This document shows positions 1 to 10,407 of a stretch of 35,480 bases of DNA, piece after piece. The notes under the pieces are model-generated. The model saw only the letters and a program-made list of their open reading frames with translations. It searched no databases and was not told where the DNA came from. The stretch comes from Bifiguratus adelaidae. Taxonomy: Eukaryota > Mucoromycota > Endogonomycetes > Endogonales. The stretch's first letter is position 1. Each line of letters begins with the position of its first letter. Location of the stretch: positions 1 through 35,480 of the forward strand of contig MVBO01000150.1 in NCBI GenBank assembly GCA_002261195.1, read 5' to 3'. The translations under genes were made by a program, and so were the position numbers.

Positions 1-6
1 TTCCCC

Positions 7-144
7 CCAATCTCTATCCAAATTTACTTTTTCCGCAACGGGAACATTCAAATGTCGGGATGATTCATGCACGGCAACCAATATAGCCGTTACCAATGAG
101 AAATGGGATTAAGGGGTTTGGTTTGGTGGTTCGGCATATAAATA
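7..144 (+). promoter_or_regulatory. Promoter of the GPI-type wall protein gene
   Basis: Three CCAAT pentamers lie at 7-11, 78-82 and 93-97, and a good TATA box (TATAAATA) at 137-144. The first in-frame ATG of the gene, at 151, is only 7 bp past the TATA box. Transcription would normally start about 25-30 bp downstream of a TATA, so the usable start codon is more likely the next in-frame ATG at 175 or 184. This assignment is inference; no transcript data are available. Confidence 0.5.
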
Positions 145-174
145 GCTGGCATGTTTCTCGCTCCTGTTTCGTTG

Positions 175-886
175 ATGTACACCATGCACTTTCTTGCTCT
201 TGCCGTCCTCGTCTACTGCGGGGTAGCGGTAGCTCAAGTTACTGATCCGACGCAGCGTTACAATATCACATCGCCTATCCCGAATCAGTCCTATGTGGCC
301 GGACAAGGATTGCCCTTGATCTTTGATGTCTTTAGCACCGCGAATGCCCCATGTGAGTGTTGCTCCTCCTGTCGGATGGTGAGCGTTGCTCTTTGCTGAC
401 CGTGTATTTCTCTCCCGCTACAGCGCTCACCCTCTCGGTCACCCTCACCTCCTCCACCAACGCATCCTTTCCTCAAACGGTGATTGCATCGCAATTGGAT
501 GCCTCTCAAAGTTCACAGTTTGCAAGGACGGTCAATAACGTCACTGTCTATGAGCATCAACAGACATGGCCTATTCCTACGTCGGTGGCTCCGGGATCCT
601 ACAATGTGAGTGCTGAGCGTCTCGTTCAAACTTGGTCTGATCTGGTCATTAGGTAATTGTCACATCGGATGATACAAAGACCAACACCACCATCCCCATA
701 AGTATCAATGCCGTCGCTGTCACTACATCTGCTTCAGCGTCTGGAGCGCAGGCGTCCGGAACAGGTGCTATACCTGGGGCCAGTGCCGGAGGCATCTTGG
801 GTAGTTCCGGTGAGAGATTGCATGCGGTCCGTTGGCTGTTGGGTATGGCTGTAGCGACGGCCCTGTTTGTTACAATATTGATGTAA
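175..886 (+). CDS. Secreted Kre9/Knh1-like GPI-anchored cell-wall protein
   Basis: Predicted exons are 175-352, 424-605 and 653-886, giving 197 residues. The N-terminus is a signal peptide (hydrophobic run then AVAQ). It is followed by a segment with the pattern ITSPIPNQSYVAGQGLP, typical of the N-terminal beta-sandwich of the fungal Kre9/Knh1 'Ser-Thr-rich GPI-anchored' family, with several N-glycosylation sequons. After that come a short Ser/Ala/Gly-rich linker and a C-terminal hydrophobic tail ending VTILM, as expected for a GPI attachment signal. Family members sit in the plasma membrane or wall and have been linked to beta-glucan organisation, but the biochemical role is unclear. The start at 175 is preferred to the ATG at 151 because of the TATA position; 184 is also possible. 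Both introns have GTGAGT donors. The gene is convergent with UBP8, 98 bp away. Confidence 0.75.
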
Positions 887-984
887 TAGAAGACTGTATC
901 TCAATGTGGTCTAATCGGCTCGACTTGTTTTTGCTCAGTTCATATCTCTTGGGTATCGTTACCATAATGTACAAGACATGACTC

Positions 985-3412
985 CTAAGCCGTTTCCTCT
1001 CGTGTCATTGACTTTTGAACTGTGGAACCATCCTCAAATTGCAGCGAGTCTTTGATATAAAAACACATGTAACTGCAATGCAAAATCTATTGAATCAAGG
1101 ACATCAATGCCAACCTGTCAATCCACCTACACTTTCGAGTCCAGCACTACTTTTCGATTGGCTAGAGTGACCTGATGATCGTCAAAGCGATACCACTGGA
1201 TAAGCGTTAGTTGTCGCTAGGATGCCAATGCCTGAGACGTACATTACCGCGATGCCGAGCGTACATGGTGTAATGGCCTGTATCCATCTTGCCCTGGTGA
1301 TTGACAACTGCGAAAAGACTATATCCATAAGACGGATGATGAACGTCGCCGTCTTTAATGCTAAGACAATGCATGAGTCAAGGGCAGGACAATGGCGGCT
1401 TACACTCACGCCACGTTGGCACTTGAGTTCCGTCGTTTAACGGAGGTGATGAAAGGCTCCATGTTGAGATGTTCTGGAAAATGTATTTTCGTCTCAATCT
1501 TGTGAGCCGATGTGCCATGTTCAAAACGCTGAAACGGAATGTTAGTTGGAAGATATGAGATGGTATTGTCACATGCCTTTAGCTGGAAGCTGAGGACGGA
1601 GGGTAATTTTTTGACAGACAGTTGCTTTGTAGCTCGCTGAAGAGGCCGTCAGTATGCATATTTGATCCTTCGTCCAACGCTACTGACCTGAAATGTACTG
1701 CCACATTTGCTACATATATATTCGTCCTGGCCAAGTTCCTCGCTCGACGTGTATCTGACCAAACTTAGCACCCCAATCGGACATTGCAATTCTTACCTCT
1801 CCAAGCAATCAACAAGGGTGTTGCCATCTAGGATCTCCCGAGGTGCTGCATGACCGTTTTGTCCGCTAGGAACATGCGCGCGCATGGCTTTTTTGCCAGT
1901 GTTTCGCAAGTCTAGACTGACATCCAAGAACGGATCAAATGCTGTCGTCACGTTGCCGCAATTCAAGCAAGTCACGTCAGATTGTAGGAGACCCGCAAAG
2001 GTGGAATGGACCACACATTGGCAGTTTTCGGCAACCCGATCGTACGAGTGGCTGTGCATGGTATTGAGGGCGGATATGAAGAACTCGTGTGCGTCTTGTT
2101 GGGCGTAGCCAGCCAGTTCCTTTGAGGAAGACCACATGGTTTGAAGAAAAGACGTTGGACCCCATGGTTGATGATTTCCCGAATAGAGCTTGACAAGAGG
2201 AACGGCGATCAATACACGTCATGGGCAACGTTGAACATAGCTCACCTGGACAAACATGTCGTCCATTTCGCAGCACATGCAATGCTTCTGCGTACATCGT
2301 TTAGCGTTGTGCTTGTCGGCTAAGAAATGTGCTTTGACCAAAGGATTGTGAGCAAAGGATTGTAGTATGACGCTCATGAAGCAGGTATTGCCCATGTTGG
2401 ATATGCCTCGTATACCTGCGTGAGGAAGAATATCAGTTTTGGATGGTGAGCGTAGGCAGTAAATATATACCTTCGCAATGGATCAGGCTGCCGTCGGTTT
2501 TAACCTGGTCCATTTCTGCTCGCGACGGTTTCCACCAAACAACAGTATCTGAGGGTTTTCGATCTACAATTGCATGTCAGAGGAATGAAGGTCAGTCAAT
2601 CTGTGTGAAACTTACGTTTACTGTGATATCGTGCTATTTCCGGTTGTATAATCATGCCTTCCAATTCTATGTCATATATGTAATCCTTGCACTCTTGGCA
2701 ATACAATAATCGACGGCCTAGGTCTAGGGCTAAAGCAAGCATCAGTCCGTATTGCCACGTGATTCATCGCCTTTCCTTACCAAAAGTATGATGAGCTGTC
2801 GACAGATGGTCTTGGATGTGATTTCCGGCGTAGCAGCCATAAAAGACACAGTGTAAGCAGGCATGCACTCTTCCAATCGACAATTGGCATTTCGAGCAAG
2901 TTGGTGTGTCCACCTAGCAAACAATCGACAAGTATGAAAAGCTTGCTTTGCCGACGCGTCTAATATCCATGGGCAACAGGCATTCGTCGGCCACTTACTT
3001 CGTGCGAGATTTTCCGCCTCTTGACACCATTTCCATTGGTGATCGCATTCCCATCTATAGACACTAGTCGCGCTTTTAACGTCCGCCTGCTCTTGCGTTC
3101 CAGTACCAACGAGTACTGTATCAACGTCCTGAGACCCTTCACAAAGGATGCATGCAGGTGGACTGTTTTGTCTCCAGTAGCCTCTCGTCCGACCAAAGAT
3201 GGCTGGGTGGAGCTCGCACTTGGTTTGTACTTTGCGATATGTGGACAACCTGCCACCCTGGCAGCAGTATGCACCTCCTCGGCGTCGGAGGAAGCAGATA
3301 CCTTTTCTGCCCGGAAGTCCTGAAATGGTGCTGCTGAATGGGTCTCACGGAGGAGCTGATACAGCGAGTTGTCTGCAAAGTTCTGCTGCACAGCTGTCGA
3401 CTCTGGTACCAT
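985..3412 (-). CDS. UBP8: SAGA complex ubiquitin-specific protease Ubp8/USP22
   Basis: Twelve exons: 2999-3412, 2781-2913, 2616-2729, 2471-2563, 2246-2415, 1797-2188, 1688-1754, 1577-1636, 1410-1528, 1243-1360, 1131-1195 and 985-1072, giving 610 residues. An N-terminal zf-UBP domain has Cys/His pairs (GCPHIAKYK, CSKCQ, ACLHCVFYGCY, HIQDHLSTAHH, YCQEC). It is followed by a C19 peptidase domain with the Cys box NMGNTCFM (Cys263), structural CxxC pairs (TCLNCG, YICSKCG), the His box DTGHYT (His550) and RFDDH (Asp565/566). Ubp8 removes ubiquitin from histone H2B within the SAGA deubiquitinase module in the nucleus. Intron 1529-1576 uses a GC donor. A stop codon in exon 11 at 1127 is removed by an intron with donor GTAGGT at 1130, restoring the family-typical VYMCFYIK end. 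About 54 residues precede the zinc finger. The exact start (ATG at 3412) is the weakest part; the first stop upstream in frame lies just before it. Confidence 0.9.
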
Positions 3413-3464
3413 AAGCGCAACCACTGTCCGGCGAGACTCTTTAAATGTAGAGTGAGACGACGGC

Positions 3465-3716
3465 GTGACAAAACCGCCTGCCTGATTTGGAAGTGAGGCT
3501 CAAGACGGTTCTGCTGTCTCTCGTTGGACACACAAACACAAGCATAGCACTCAATGACGCTGCTCTAGCGTTGACACTTGCCTTACAGGCTTTATATTGG
3601 CTACTGAAGCATCTTTGACAATATCGATTCGCGAAGCTTTCCCGTCGGTTGCATTTATGAAGGATTATAATATGTGTTCACCTGTACTTGGTAATCCCGG
3701 ACCTTGATGGTTTGGA
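3465..3716 (-). pseudogene. Decayed partial copy of the isopentenyl phosphate kinase 3' end
   Basis: This stretch aligns collinearly with 4741-5018, the 3' flank and last coding part of the intact kinase gene. Shared blocks include TGCCTGATT (about 3479 and 4755), GACGCTGCTCTA (3556 and 4839), CATCTTTGACAAT (3610 and 4894), GAAGCTTTCCCGTC (3633 and 4921) and TACTTGGTA (3685 and 4982). Spacing is similar, with small indels that break the reading frame, and the similarity continues past the stop codon into the 3' flank. It therefore looks like a dead segmental duplicate of the gene end rather than a conserved domain. It lies just upstream of the UBP8 start, so it may sit in that gene's promoter or 5' leader. 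To the right of about 3716 I could not follow the similarity. Confidence 0.8.
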
Positions 3717-4774
3717 GCTTTCTTAATGTATTAACGAATTGAACGTCTTCATGAAGTCCTAAGACATGGTATATTCTCCGCAGCACAATCCGTCATTCAT
3801 GCCAATCAATCCTGTGTATGTACCAATTAACAGCCACCAGTTGGAATTATGAGACATTAATGGACCCATTACTATCCATGCAATCAGTGCCATAAGAACT
3901 TTGGAGGCTTTGAACGTGTCCTCTGGCAAAAACGCCGCACCAGAAGAACCTTCAAGATTGGCTAGAAGCTTGATTCGCAACTCAAGGTGACGTCGGATGC
4001 TGCGACAGGTCTATGACTCATCCCGACGGCTATGGAATATCGAACTGACGCGTCGCATGAGGGTGCTAAAACGTTGATCTGGCGCGGCTAAAGTCCACGC
4101 GAATATTCTCAACCAGATGTGTACTACGTTCCTAGTATGCTCCGTTAAGGCCCAACGATTGACCTATAACTCTCTGGTTAAGTTTGCCGGCATGGAATAT
4201 CCATCGGTTATAACCATGTTTGTTCAGATTCTCGCGTTCCAGTCAACCTCTCTGTTTTCGTCGCACAATGCCGCGGTAACAGCTCTCTAATGTTCCCGGT
4301 TTGTTCCGGTTCAAATCACGCTATCTCTTTTGGTGGACTATGGGTTCATGTATGTAGCCAGATAATGGCGTGCTTGCAAAGCCAGTCGCCATCCTGGATG
4401 CGTGTGCAGTGAGTGCAATCCATGTTCTTGGACTCTAAGATTGCTGCCTCGGTGAGTCCTTGTTTTCCCACATCCAGAGCAATTTATAGCATTTTCGGAG
4501 TCGTTAAAGATGGAATCTCTCTTTAATTGGCGAACAGCTGCAACATTCACGAAGGTTGCATTTCAACTATCTTGTACCTTTCCATTGCGAAATATTATAC
4601 GTTTCTACTATTTCGTAACATCGAGAGTCAAAGGTCACCTGGACCCCTCAACGCATTGTAACTGAATAGCCTACTCCTTAACTGACGACTCACTTTTCCC
4701 AGGAATTGGGCCTTTCAGTTGTGTTAGATACGAGTAATATGTGACAAACGGGTCTGCCTGATTCGCAATTGGAA
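3717..4774. other. Gene-free stretch between the relic and IPK
   Basis: I see no supportable gene here. Open frames are short (at most about 70 codons) and show no recognisable family or splice-linked continuation. A hydrophobic open frame on the minus strand at 3759-3980 and a Cys-containing one at 4338-4550 resemble nothing I know. No terminal repeats, target-site duplications, tRNA or rRNA were found. The stretch is long for this compact region and may be further decayed duplicate sequence. Confidence 0.5.
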
Positions 4775-5683
4775 TTAAGGCTCAACGACGGTCCTATTGT
4801 CAGCCTCTTGACCACAAAGCACATGCATGGCGTCCGCAGACGCTGCTCTACATATAATGACTTGCCCTATAGGCTCAATACCGGCCTCAAGCGCATCTTT
4901 GACAATGTTCATTGCGCATTGAAGCTTTCCCGTCATGGCACCAGTGACATCGATGGAAGATGAATGATTCACCATCCTCTCTACTTGGTATTTGCTGATC
5001 TTGATGCTCTGGATCAGATGCGGTGGTTCATCCATAGTTAACTTTGGATCGCGGTCAAAGACACCGTTCACATCCGTTAAGAATGTACAATTGTGAAGAC
5101 TGTATTTAGGTGATGGTCCAGCGCGTAGCCCACGGGCAAGCTCCCGGATCACCACATCGCCACTGAGGATGGCGCAACCTTGCGCATCATCGAGGACTGC
5201 ATCGCCGTGCAACACTGGCACATATCCGAGCGTCAATGCTCGGTCAACCGCCTCCACCAATCGTATATACGCGTCTGGCTTTGTCGACTTAGGGGTATGC
5301 AGGGTTCGCACATAATGAAAAGGCGACATACTGATTGCTGGAATGCCCTGAGCAATGAATAGATCGCATACCTTTTGATGCAATGTCATGACAGACTGCC
5401 GCGTCTCCACAACTCCGTCTACCTTGTACTCTTTCTCGTCCTCGGAGGCATTCTCCATATCATATCCACTGGAGAGATTGTACTTTTTAGCTTGCGGGTG
5501 ACCAAACGAGCCCACACCGTGAACTATGACGAGTCGTTTGCGCGTTCCACTAAAGGTCGAGAATGCTGTGCCGAGTTGTGATGCTATGGTGGTGAGTATT
5601 TTGGGGTCGGCCAACGTTGACGGCCTGCTTTTGTCCGTCAACGCGGCACCTCCCACCTTCACAAGGCACAGCTCAAAGGTCAT
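4775..5683 (-). CDS. Isopentenyl phosphate kinase (amino-acid kinase fold)
   Basis: Single exon, 302 residues. The start at the ATG at 5683 gives MTFELCLVKVGGAALTDKS, the usual beginning of this family (first strand, then the KxGG phosphate loop). The motif HGVGSFGH at residues 55-62 is the IPK signature; the final His (residue 62) is the residue known to distinguish isopentenyl phosphate kinases from other amino-acid kinases by contacting the substrate phosphate. Later motifs include VLHGDAVLD, ILSGDVVIREL, FLTDVNGVFDRDP and DVTGAMTGKL, the ATP-side elements. The enzyme phosphorylates isopentenyl phosphate to isopentenyl diphosphate, feeding isoprenoid synthesis; it probably acts in the cytosol. 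It lies 90 bp downstream of the eL32 stop on the same strand, so its promoter must be short or overlap eL32. A dead copy of its 3' end lies at 3465-3716. Confidence 0.88.
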   Translation of the reverse strand: MTFELCLVKVGGAALTDKSRPSTLADPKILTTIASQLGTAFSTFSGTRKRLVIVHGVGSFGHPQAKKYNLSSGYDMENASEDEKEYKVDGVVETRQSVMTLHQKVCDLFIAQGIPAISMSPFHYVRTLHTPKSTKPDAYIRLVEAVDRALTLGYVPVLHGDAVLDDAQGCAILSGDVVIRELARGLRAGPSPKYSLHNCTFLTDVNGVFDRDPKLTMDEPPHLIQSIKISKYQVERMVNHSSSIDVTGAMTGKLQCAMNIVKDALEAGIEPIGQVIICRAASADAMHVLCGQEADNRTVVEP

Positions 5684-5773
5684 TCCAGCGTGATGTAGGG
5701 TGAAAGGACAGTGTGTCACAGGTACAGTTATTTTTATGGTAGGATCGACAAGTTACATGGCATAGCCTATCGC

Positions 5774-6403
5774 TTATTCCTGAGATCTCAACCGAGCGTT
5801 GGCGTTGGTGACCTTGACGTTCAATTGGGCAGCACGCTCAACAATGGCAATTCTGTTCTTGGAGGAAACGTTATGGGCGATCTCGGCAGCGAAAGAGCGG
5901 TTGTGCATCAAGAGGATCTCGAGATCCTTCAAGTTGGAGACAACGAACTTGCGGAAGCCGTTAGGAAGCATGTGACGGGTGGTCTTGTTGGATCCGTAAC
6001 CAATCTTGGGCATGGGAGCGGTTCCTTTGAATCGACGGCGGACCTTGGAATCAATACCCTTGGGCTTTCTCCATGATTCCTATAGAAGCAGGAATAGTTA
6101 GCAACCTTCGCCTATCGATGTTTTGCTATGCTGGGCTGGCTTTCGATCGCAAAATTGAAGGAAGTAACGGACCGTGAAGACTGGTGCGATCTTCAACCAT
6201 GAGTGCTCCTACTGCTGGAACTTCGCAATAGAACGATAGAGCTACCCTCTCTTCTTATCCTCCATGCATCGAAAACCAGCCCTAGTACTCTAGCATTCCT
6301 TCATCCTACTTACCGGCACACGCATGAAGCGGTCCGACTGGTGACGCTTGAAGTGCGCAGTGCGCTTCTTTACGATCTTGTGTTTAACGACGGGAGACAC
6401 CAT
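5774..6403 (-). CDS. RPL32: 60S ribosomal protein eL32
   Basis: Two exons, 6314-6403 and 5774-6079, encode 131 residues, the normal length of eL32. The protein starts [15 protein letters not shown] and contains [55 protein letters not shown] and [12 protein letters not shown], diagnostic of the family. The protein is a component of the large cytosolic ribosomal subunit. The intron (6080-6313, 234 nt) falls between VP and ESWRK and is by far the longest in the window. The gene sits immediately upstream of the IPK gene on the same strand. Confidence 0.97.
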
Positions 6404-6714
6404 GATGCTACAAAGAGATGTATCCGATAAGTCAAAGTTTGAGACGGATGCGCTGATCGATGGATGCACTACCTTTCGTCGATGGGAAAAGAAGGATTCA
6501 GGCTGGCACTTTGCGGCTTGTAATTAGGCTGGGCTAAGCCACCCTTGCCATGGACCTTGAAATGTCTACGTCACCAATTGTGTTTCCATTATAGGAAATA
6601 CGAGCACAGGGCATTTGAACAATGGCGAGGCAAGGAGGAGGTTAATAAGTTGATTTACACTATTTGCTTTATTGAGATGCTTATTTCGCTTGGCAAATTG
6701 CACCTTACAGCGTC
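6404..6714. other. Intergenic: eL32 promoter side and TAP1 3' flank
   Basis: A 311-bp gap on the 5' side of RPL32 and the 3' side of the first TAP-like gene, both on the minus strand. I see no open frame with support and no structural RNA. It should contain the eL32 promoter, but no clear TATA box was recognised. Confidence 0.4.
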
Positions 6715-8510
6715 CTACAAGAAACGTGGCAGAGAGGCGCCAAGTTGGTGGAGTTCTTCATAAGTGATACCATCTGAGAATGTCTCCACAGGATCCTCAA
6801 ATGGCTCGGCTTCCATGGGACAAAAGGACCCTTTCTTGGGTACCTTGCCGTGGACAAAGTATTCACGAATAACCTTCACTGTACACTTGCTGGGTTGCCC
6901 GACACTGCAATGGCCCCAGCCTCCATGCTCGTGCAAGACACCACTACCTTCCATCAAATTTTCCAGTATGCGCGCACTCTCGATAGGCGTCACAGGATCA
7001 CCCGTTACGCCTATGATTAGCACTTTGTTCTTGGTTGTATGATTCCATGGACCGGCAAAGCGCTCTGCTGCCTTGGCCTTCCAGTAAAGACAGTCCATCA
7101 TTCCACTTCCCCATATCGGCACAGCCAACGGGGAAATCGCAGAAATCTTGTGTAAGCCTGCCATCCAGCTGTCGAGATCAGGATGATTGTCATGATGTCC
7201 GTCGGTACAAAGGATTGGGGATGCGCCGAGCCAGTATTCTTCAAGCAATGGACAACGGTCTTCCATTTTCTCTGGCTCTTGCGGAATGAAAAATTTCGCC
7301 AGGCCAGTTGCGTCCCCATTGTAAATGGCTTGCGAAAATGCCTTGGCAACTACTGTCCACTTGTCAACCTTGTATAAGGAGGTAAAGAGAACATTGGCTG
7401 CGAGCGGCTGATCGACGATGACGGGTGTCGTTAAGTTGAGAGTAAGCATTGGATTGTCGGACAAGTCCTTCAAAAATTGGCGTAGGGTAGGCGCCACGTA
7501 ATGTGTTCCATCATGTGCGAGGGCTTTGTCTGGGTGTGCAAGAGCGCATTTGGTGGGTCCAGCCGCCTCACAAGACGCGCCCAGTTTGTCGACACCGTCC
7601 TCGACATGTAGGAGGGATCCAGCCATCCAGTCGACGGTATCACCGCTAAAGCCGTTGGGGTCTGTGACACCGTCGACCAAAACCCGGCCAACTTTGTCAG
7701 GGAACATGTTGACGTACGTCGCACCGAGAAAGGTACCGTAACTAAAGCCCCAATAGTTGGTGAGCTCTTGCCCAAATGCTTCGCGCAGAGCATCAATGTC
7801 CCGAGCAACGAATGCAGTAGATACGTATGGCAAGAAATCATGGGCCTTTTCCCAGCACTGTGTGGCCACGGCTTCTTTGTAGATTGCAAAGTTCACGACA
7901 TTCTCTCCGGGAGCGAGATGTTGAGGACGATTTGCGGCGAACAACTTGTACTCGGTACCGTCTTTGAAGCAGCGGATGGTATTGCTTCTTCCTACACCGC
8001 GAGGGTCAAAGCCGATGATATCGTATTGACCTTGGACGACCTTGGATATGATTGAACCAGACTTCCTCACCCAATCGAATCCGGAACCACCGGGGCCGCC
8101 GGGGTTCACGAACAAGGGTCCTTTGGACGGACCACTAGTTGCCTTGTACTTGATAAGTGCAAGTTCAAACTTGGGACTGCCCTTATCATGGTAGTCTACC
8201 GGGACTTCCAACGTGCTGCAGGTATAGTTCTCATAGCAAGGTTTCCAGGTAAAGTTTCCCTCCTGGTAAACGATCTCCTTCACCTCGGGTTTATGTGCGT
8301 CCTAAGGATCGTAAGCTCCGACTGCGCAACCTATGCATTGAAATATGAGAAACAAACCTTGCTAACACTTGGCGCCCACGGAAGGTATTGGATAGTCGTG
8401 ATGACAGCAGCAGATATCAATAGACGCCTCCAAAAAGCAAGAGGCTTTCCTCGCGACGGTTGCGACTCCACCTGCTCCCGTGTTTCTAAGATAGGCAATT
8501 TCCCTGACAT
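6715..8510 (-). CDS. TAP-like serine hydrolase/aminopeptidase, membrane-anchored (paralogue 1)
   Basis: Two exons, 8358-8510 and 6715-8301, encode 579 residues. A short cytosolic N-terminus ending FWRR precedes one transmembrane segment (about residues 30-46), so this should be a type II membrane protein with a luminal or extracellular catalytic part. The alpha/beta-hydrolase core shows the oxyanion motif NPGGPGGSG, FDPRGVG, the nucleophile elbow GFSYG, acid motif TGDPVTP and catalytic His in GGWGHCS, with the C-terminal TAP-like domain around the His. This is the layout of peptidase family S33 tripeptidyl/prolyl aminopeptidases. Likely function is release of N-terminal peptides or amino acids; the substrate is unknown. 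Several sequons and paired cysteines fit a secretory location. A close paralogue follows in tandem with its intron at the equivalent place, so the two arose by duplication. Confidence 0.87.
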
Positions 8511-8652
8511 ATTGATGTAAGCCAAAGGAGGCAAAGGATAAGGCGCTAACAAACACGGCCTTCGCTATATAATACCGCTAAGCCCCATTTGTCGCACGGA
8601 CACTAAAGAGGAAACCTGCCCAACTCCGCGCGCCCTCCGCGCTGGACGTATT

Positions 8653-10407
8653 TTATTTGAAAAAGGGTATCGCATCCGCCATCCTGTGCAGGTCACTAAA
8701 GCTAACGTCGTCCATTGCCGTTTCTACAATCTCCTCGAATGGTTCTGTCTCCATTGAGCATCCAGACCCCTTCTTTGGTACCAAACCATGGACAAAGTAA
8801 TCCCGTATTGTCCGCAAAGTACATTTGCTGGGTTGACCAAGACTGCAATGCCCCCAACCTTCATGTTGGAAAAAGACCCCACTGCCTCCCATCAATTCTT
8901 CGAGGAATTTTGCATTCTCGACAGGCGTAACGGGATCTCCGGTAGCTCCCACAATGAGGACCTTGTTGCTGGTCTTTTTGTTCCAAGGTCCTGCGTATCG
9001 CTCGGCCGCCTTCACAGGCCAATACAAGCAAGATAGAAATTCCCAGCCCATAAGTGGTGCAAAAAGCGGACTAGAGCTTCCTGCTTTTCGAATGCCATCC
9101 TCCCAAGCTGTAAGATTGTTGTGATCGTCGTGATGGCCATCGATGCAAAGGACGGGAGCTGTGCCCAATGAATACGCCTCGGTCAATGGACATCGTTCAC
9201 TTTCAGCGCTTGATAAGAGGTTGGCTAGTGCTGTTCCATCCCCATGAAAGATCGCATCGGCGAAAGCCTTGGCTGTATCCGGCCACATAACGACTTTGTA
9301 TGTTGTGGTGAAGAGGACTTGCGTTGCATCAGCCTCCGTAATGAATGGCTTTCCTGTGCTGTTCGCCAATATTGGCCTGAGAGCAAGTTCCTTCAAGAAT
9401 TTGCGAATAGTTGGTGCCACATAATGCTTGCCGTTAATGGCCAATGCCTTGTCGGGATGGGCAAGGGCACATTTCCCTGGACCAGCAACCTCACAAGCCG
9501 CCCCAAACGCATCTACCACGTCATCAGTATGTCTGAATGTGGAGTCCAAGGGACCAAATATCTCGCCCGAGAATGCCCTTGGGTCCAGAACGCCGTCAAG
9601 AACAACTTTTCCGACCTTATCGGGAAACATATTCATATATGTAGCACCGAGAAATGTGCTGTAGCTGAGACCAAGATAATTCGTATACTCTTGTCCGAAA
9701 GCTTCCCGCAGAGCATCCAAATCGCGAGCCACCATGGCTGTAGACACGAATGGGAGAAAATCACCCGACTTTTTAAAGCATTGATTAACCAGGGCTTCAC
9801 GCACAATCGCAAAGTTCGCTGGATTCTCGCCTTCTCCGACATAAGGGGGTCGATTAGCCATGAAGAACTTGTTTTCAATTCCATCGTTGAAGCAACGGAT
9901 CGTTTTGCTTTCGCCAATACCGCGAGGATCGAATCCAATGATATCATAATGACCTTGAACCCATCGAGAGAGGACGTCGCCCACTCTGAGTACAAAAGAG
10001 ACTCCCGAGCCGCCGGGGCCTCCAGGATTGATGAACAGCGGTCCCTTGTATGGCTCCTTGGTGGCCTTCAGCCTGATAAGGGAAATGTTGAATGTAGCGC
10101 TGTTCTCGCTATGATAATCGACGGGAACTTCGAGCGTTGAACACGAAAAATTGCCGTGACATGTTGTCCATGTAAAATTGCCCTGCTGGTAGCTGTGGAG
10201 TGCCGCCTTGGGAGACTATTGGAGGTCAGTGTATGTTTGAACGTTCCGAAACGCCGGAGTACAAACCGTTGCTCCCTGCTTCAAGCTTTGCAAAATATAT
10301 AGGCCGTAAAGGACTAGAGAAGCCAGAAAAATTCCGACCGTAGTGCGGTTGCTAAATATCTTCGCGCTCGTAGCCGACCTGCCTAGCTCAAGCTCAGCCT
10401 TCTCCAT
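8653..10407 (-). CDS. TAP-like serine hydrolase, membrane-anchored (paralogue 2, GxSxS elbow)
   Basis: Two exons, 10267-10407 and 8653-10215, encode 567 residues. It shares domain order and most motifs with the adjacent paralogue: one N-terminal transmembrane segment (about residues 23-42), GNFTW and CSTLEVPVDYH, NPGGPGGSG, FDPRGIG, TGDPVTP and GWGHCS. The nucleophile elbow reads GLSYS, so the second glycine of the usual GxSxG is replaced by serine while the Ser-Asp-His residues are all present. The single intron has the same GTTTGT donor and the same position relative to the transmembrane segment as in paralogue 1. Activity is therefore plausible but may be changed. Only 142 bp separate its stop from the start of paralogue 1 downstream. 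The start at the ATG at 10407 gives the hydrophobic anchor directly. Confidence 0.86.

Noticed and set aside
1127-1129. Apparent stop codon in UBP8 after VLDSKV
   Set aside because: It lies at the start of an intron (1073-1130); splicing restores the conserved VYMCFYIK C-terminus and a longer in-frame end.
4303-4318. tRNA B-box-like GGTTCAAATC
   Set aside because: No A box at the right distance and no cloverleaf can be drawn from the flanks.
5717-5719. Longer IPK start at a GTG codon
   Set aside because: Nuclear fungal genes start at ATG; the ATG at 5683 gives the conserved family start directly before the KVGG loop.
6080-6313. Box C/D snoRNA inside the eL32 intron
   Set aside because: Only a weak C-box-like string; no CTGA D box or terminal stem was found.
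9244-10140. 298-codon open frame antisense to TAP paralogue 2
   Set aside because: No recognisable domain; it is the complement of a well-supported coding exon.
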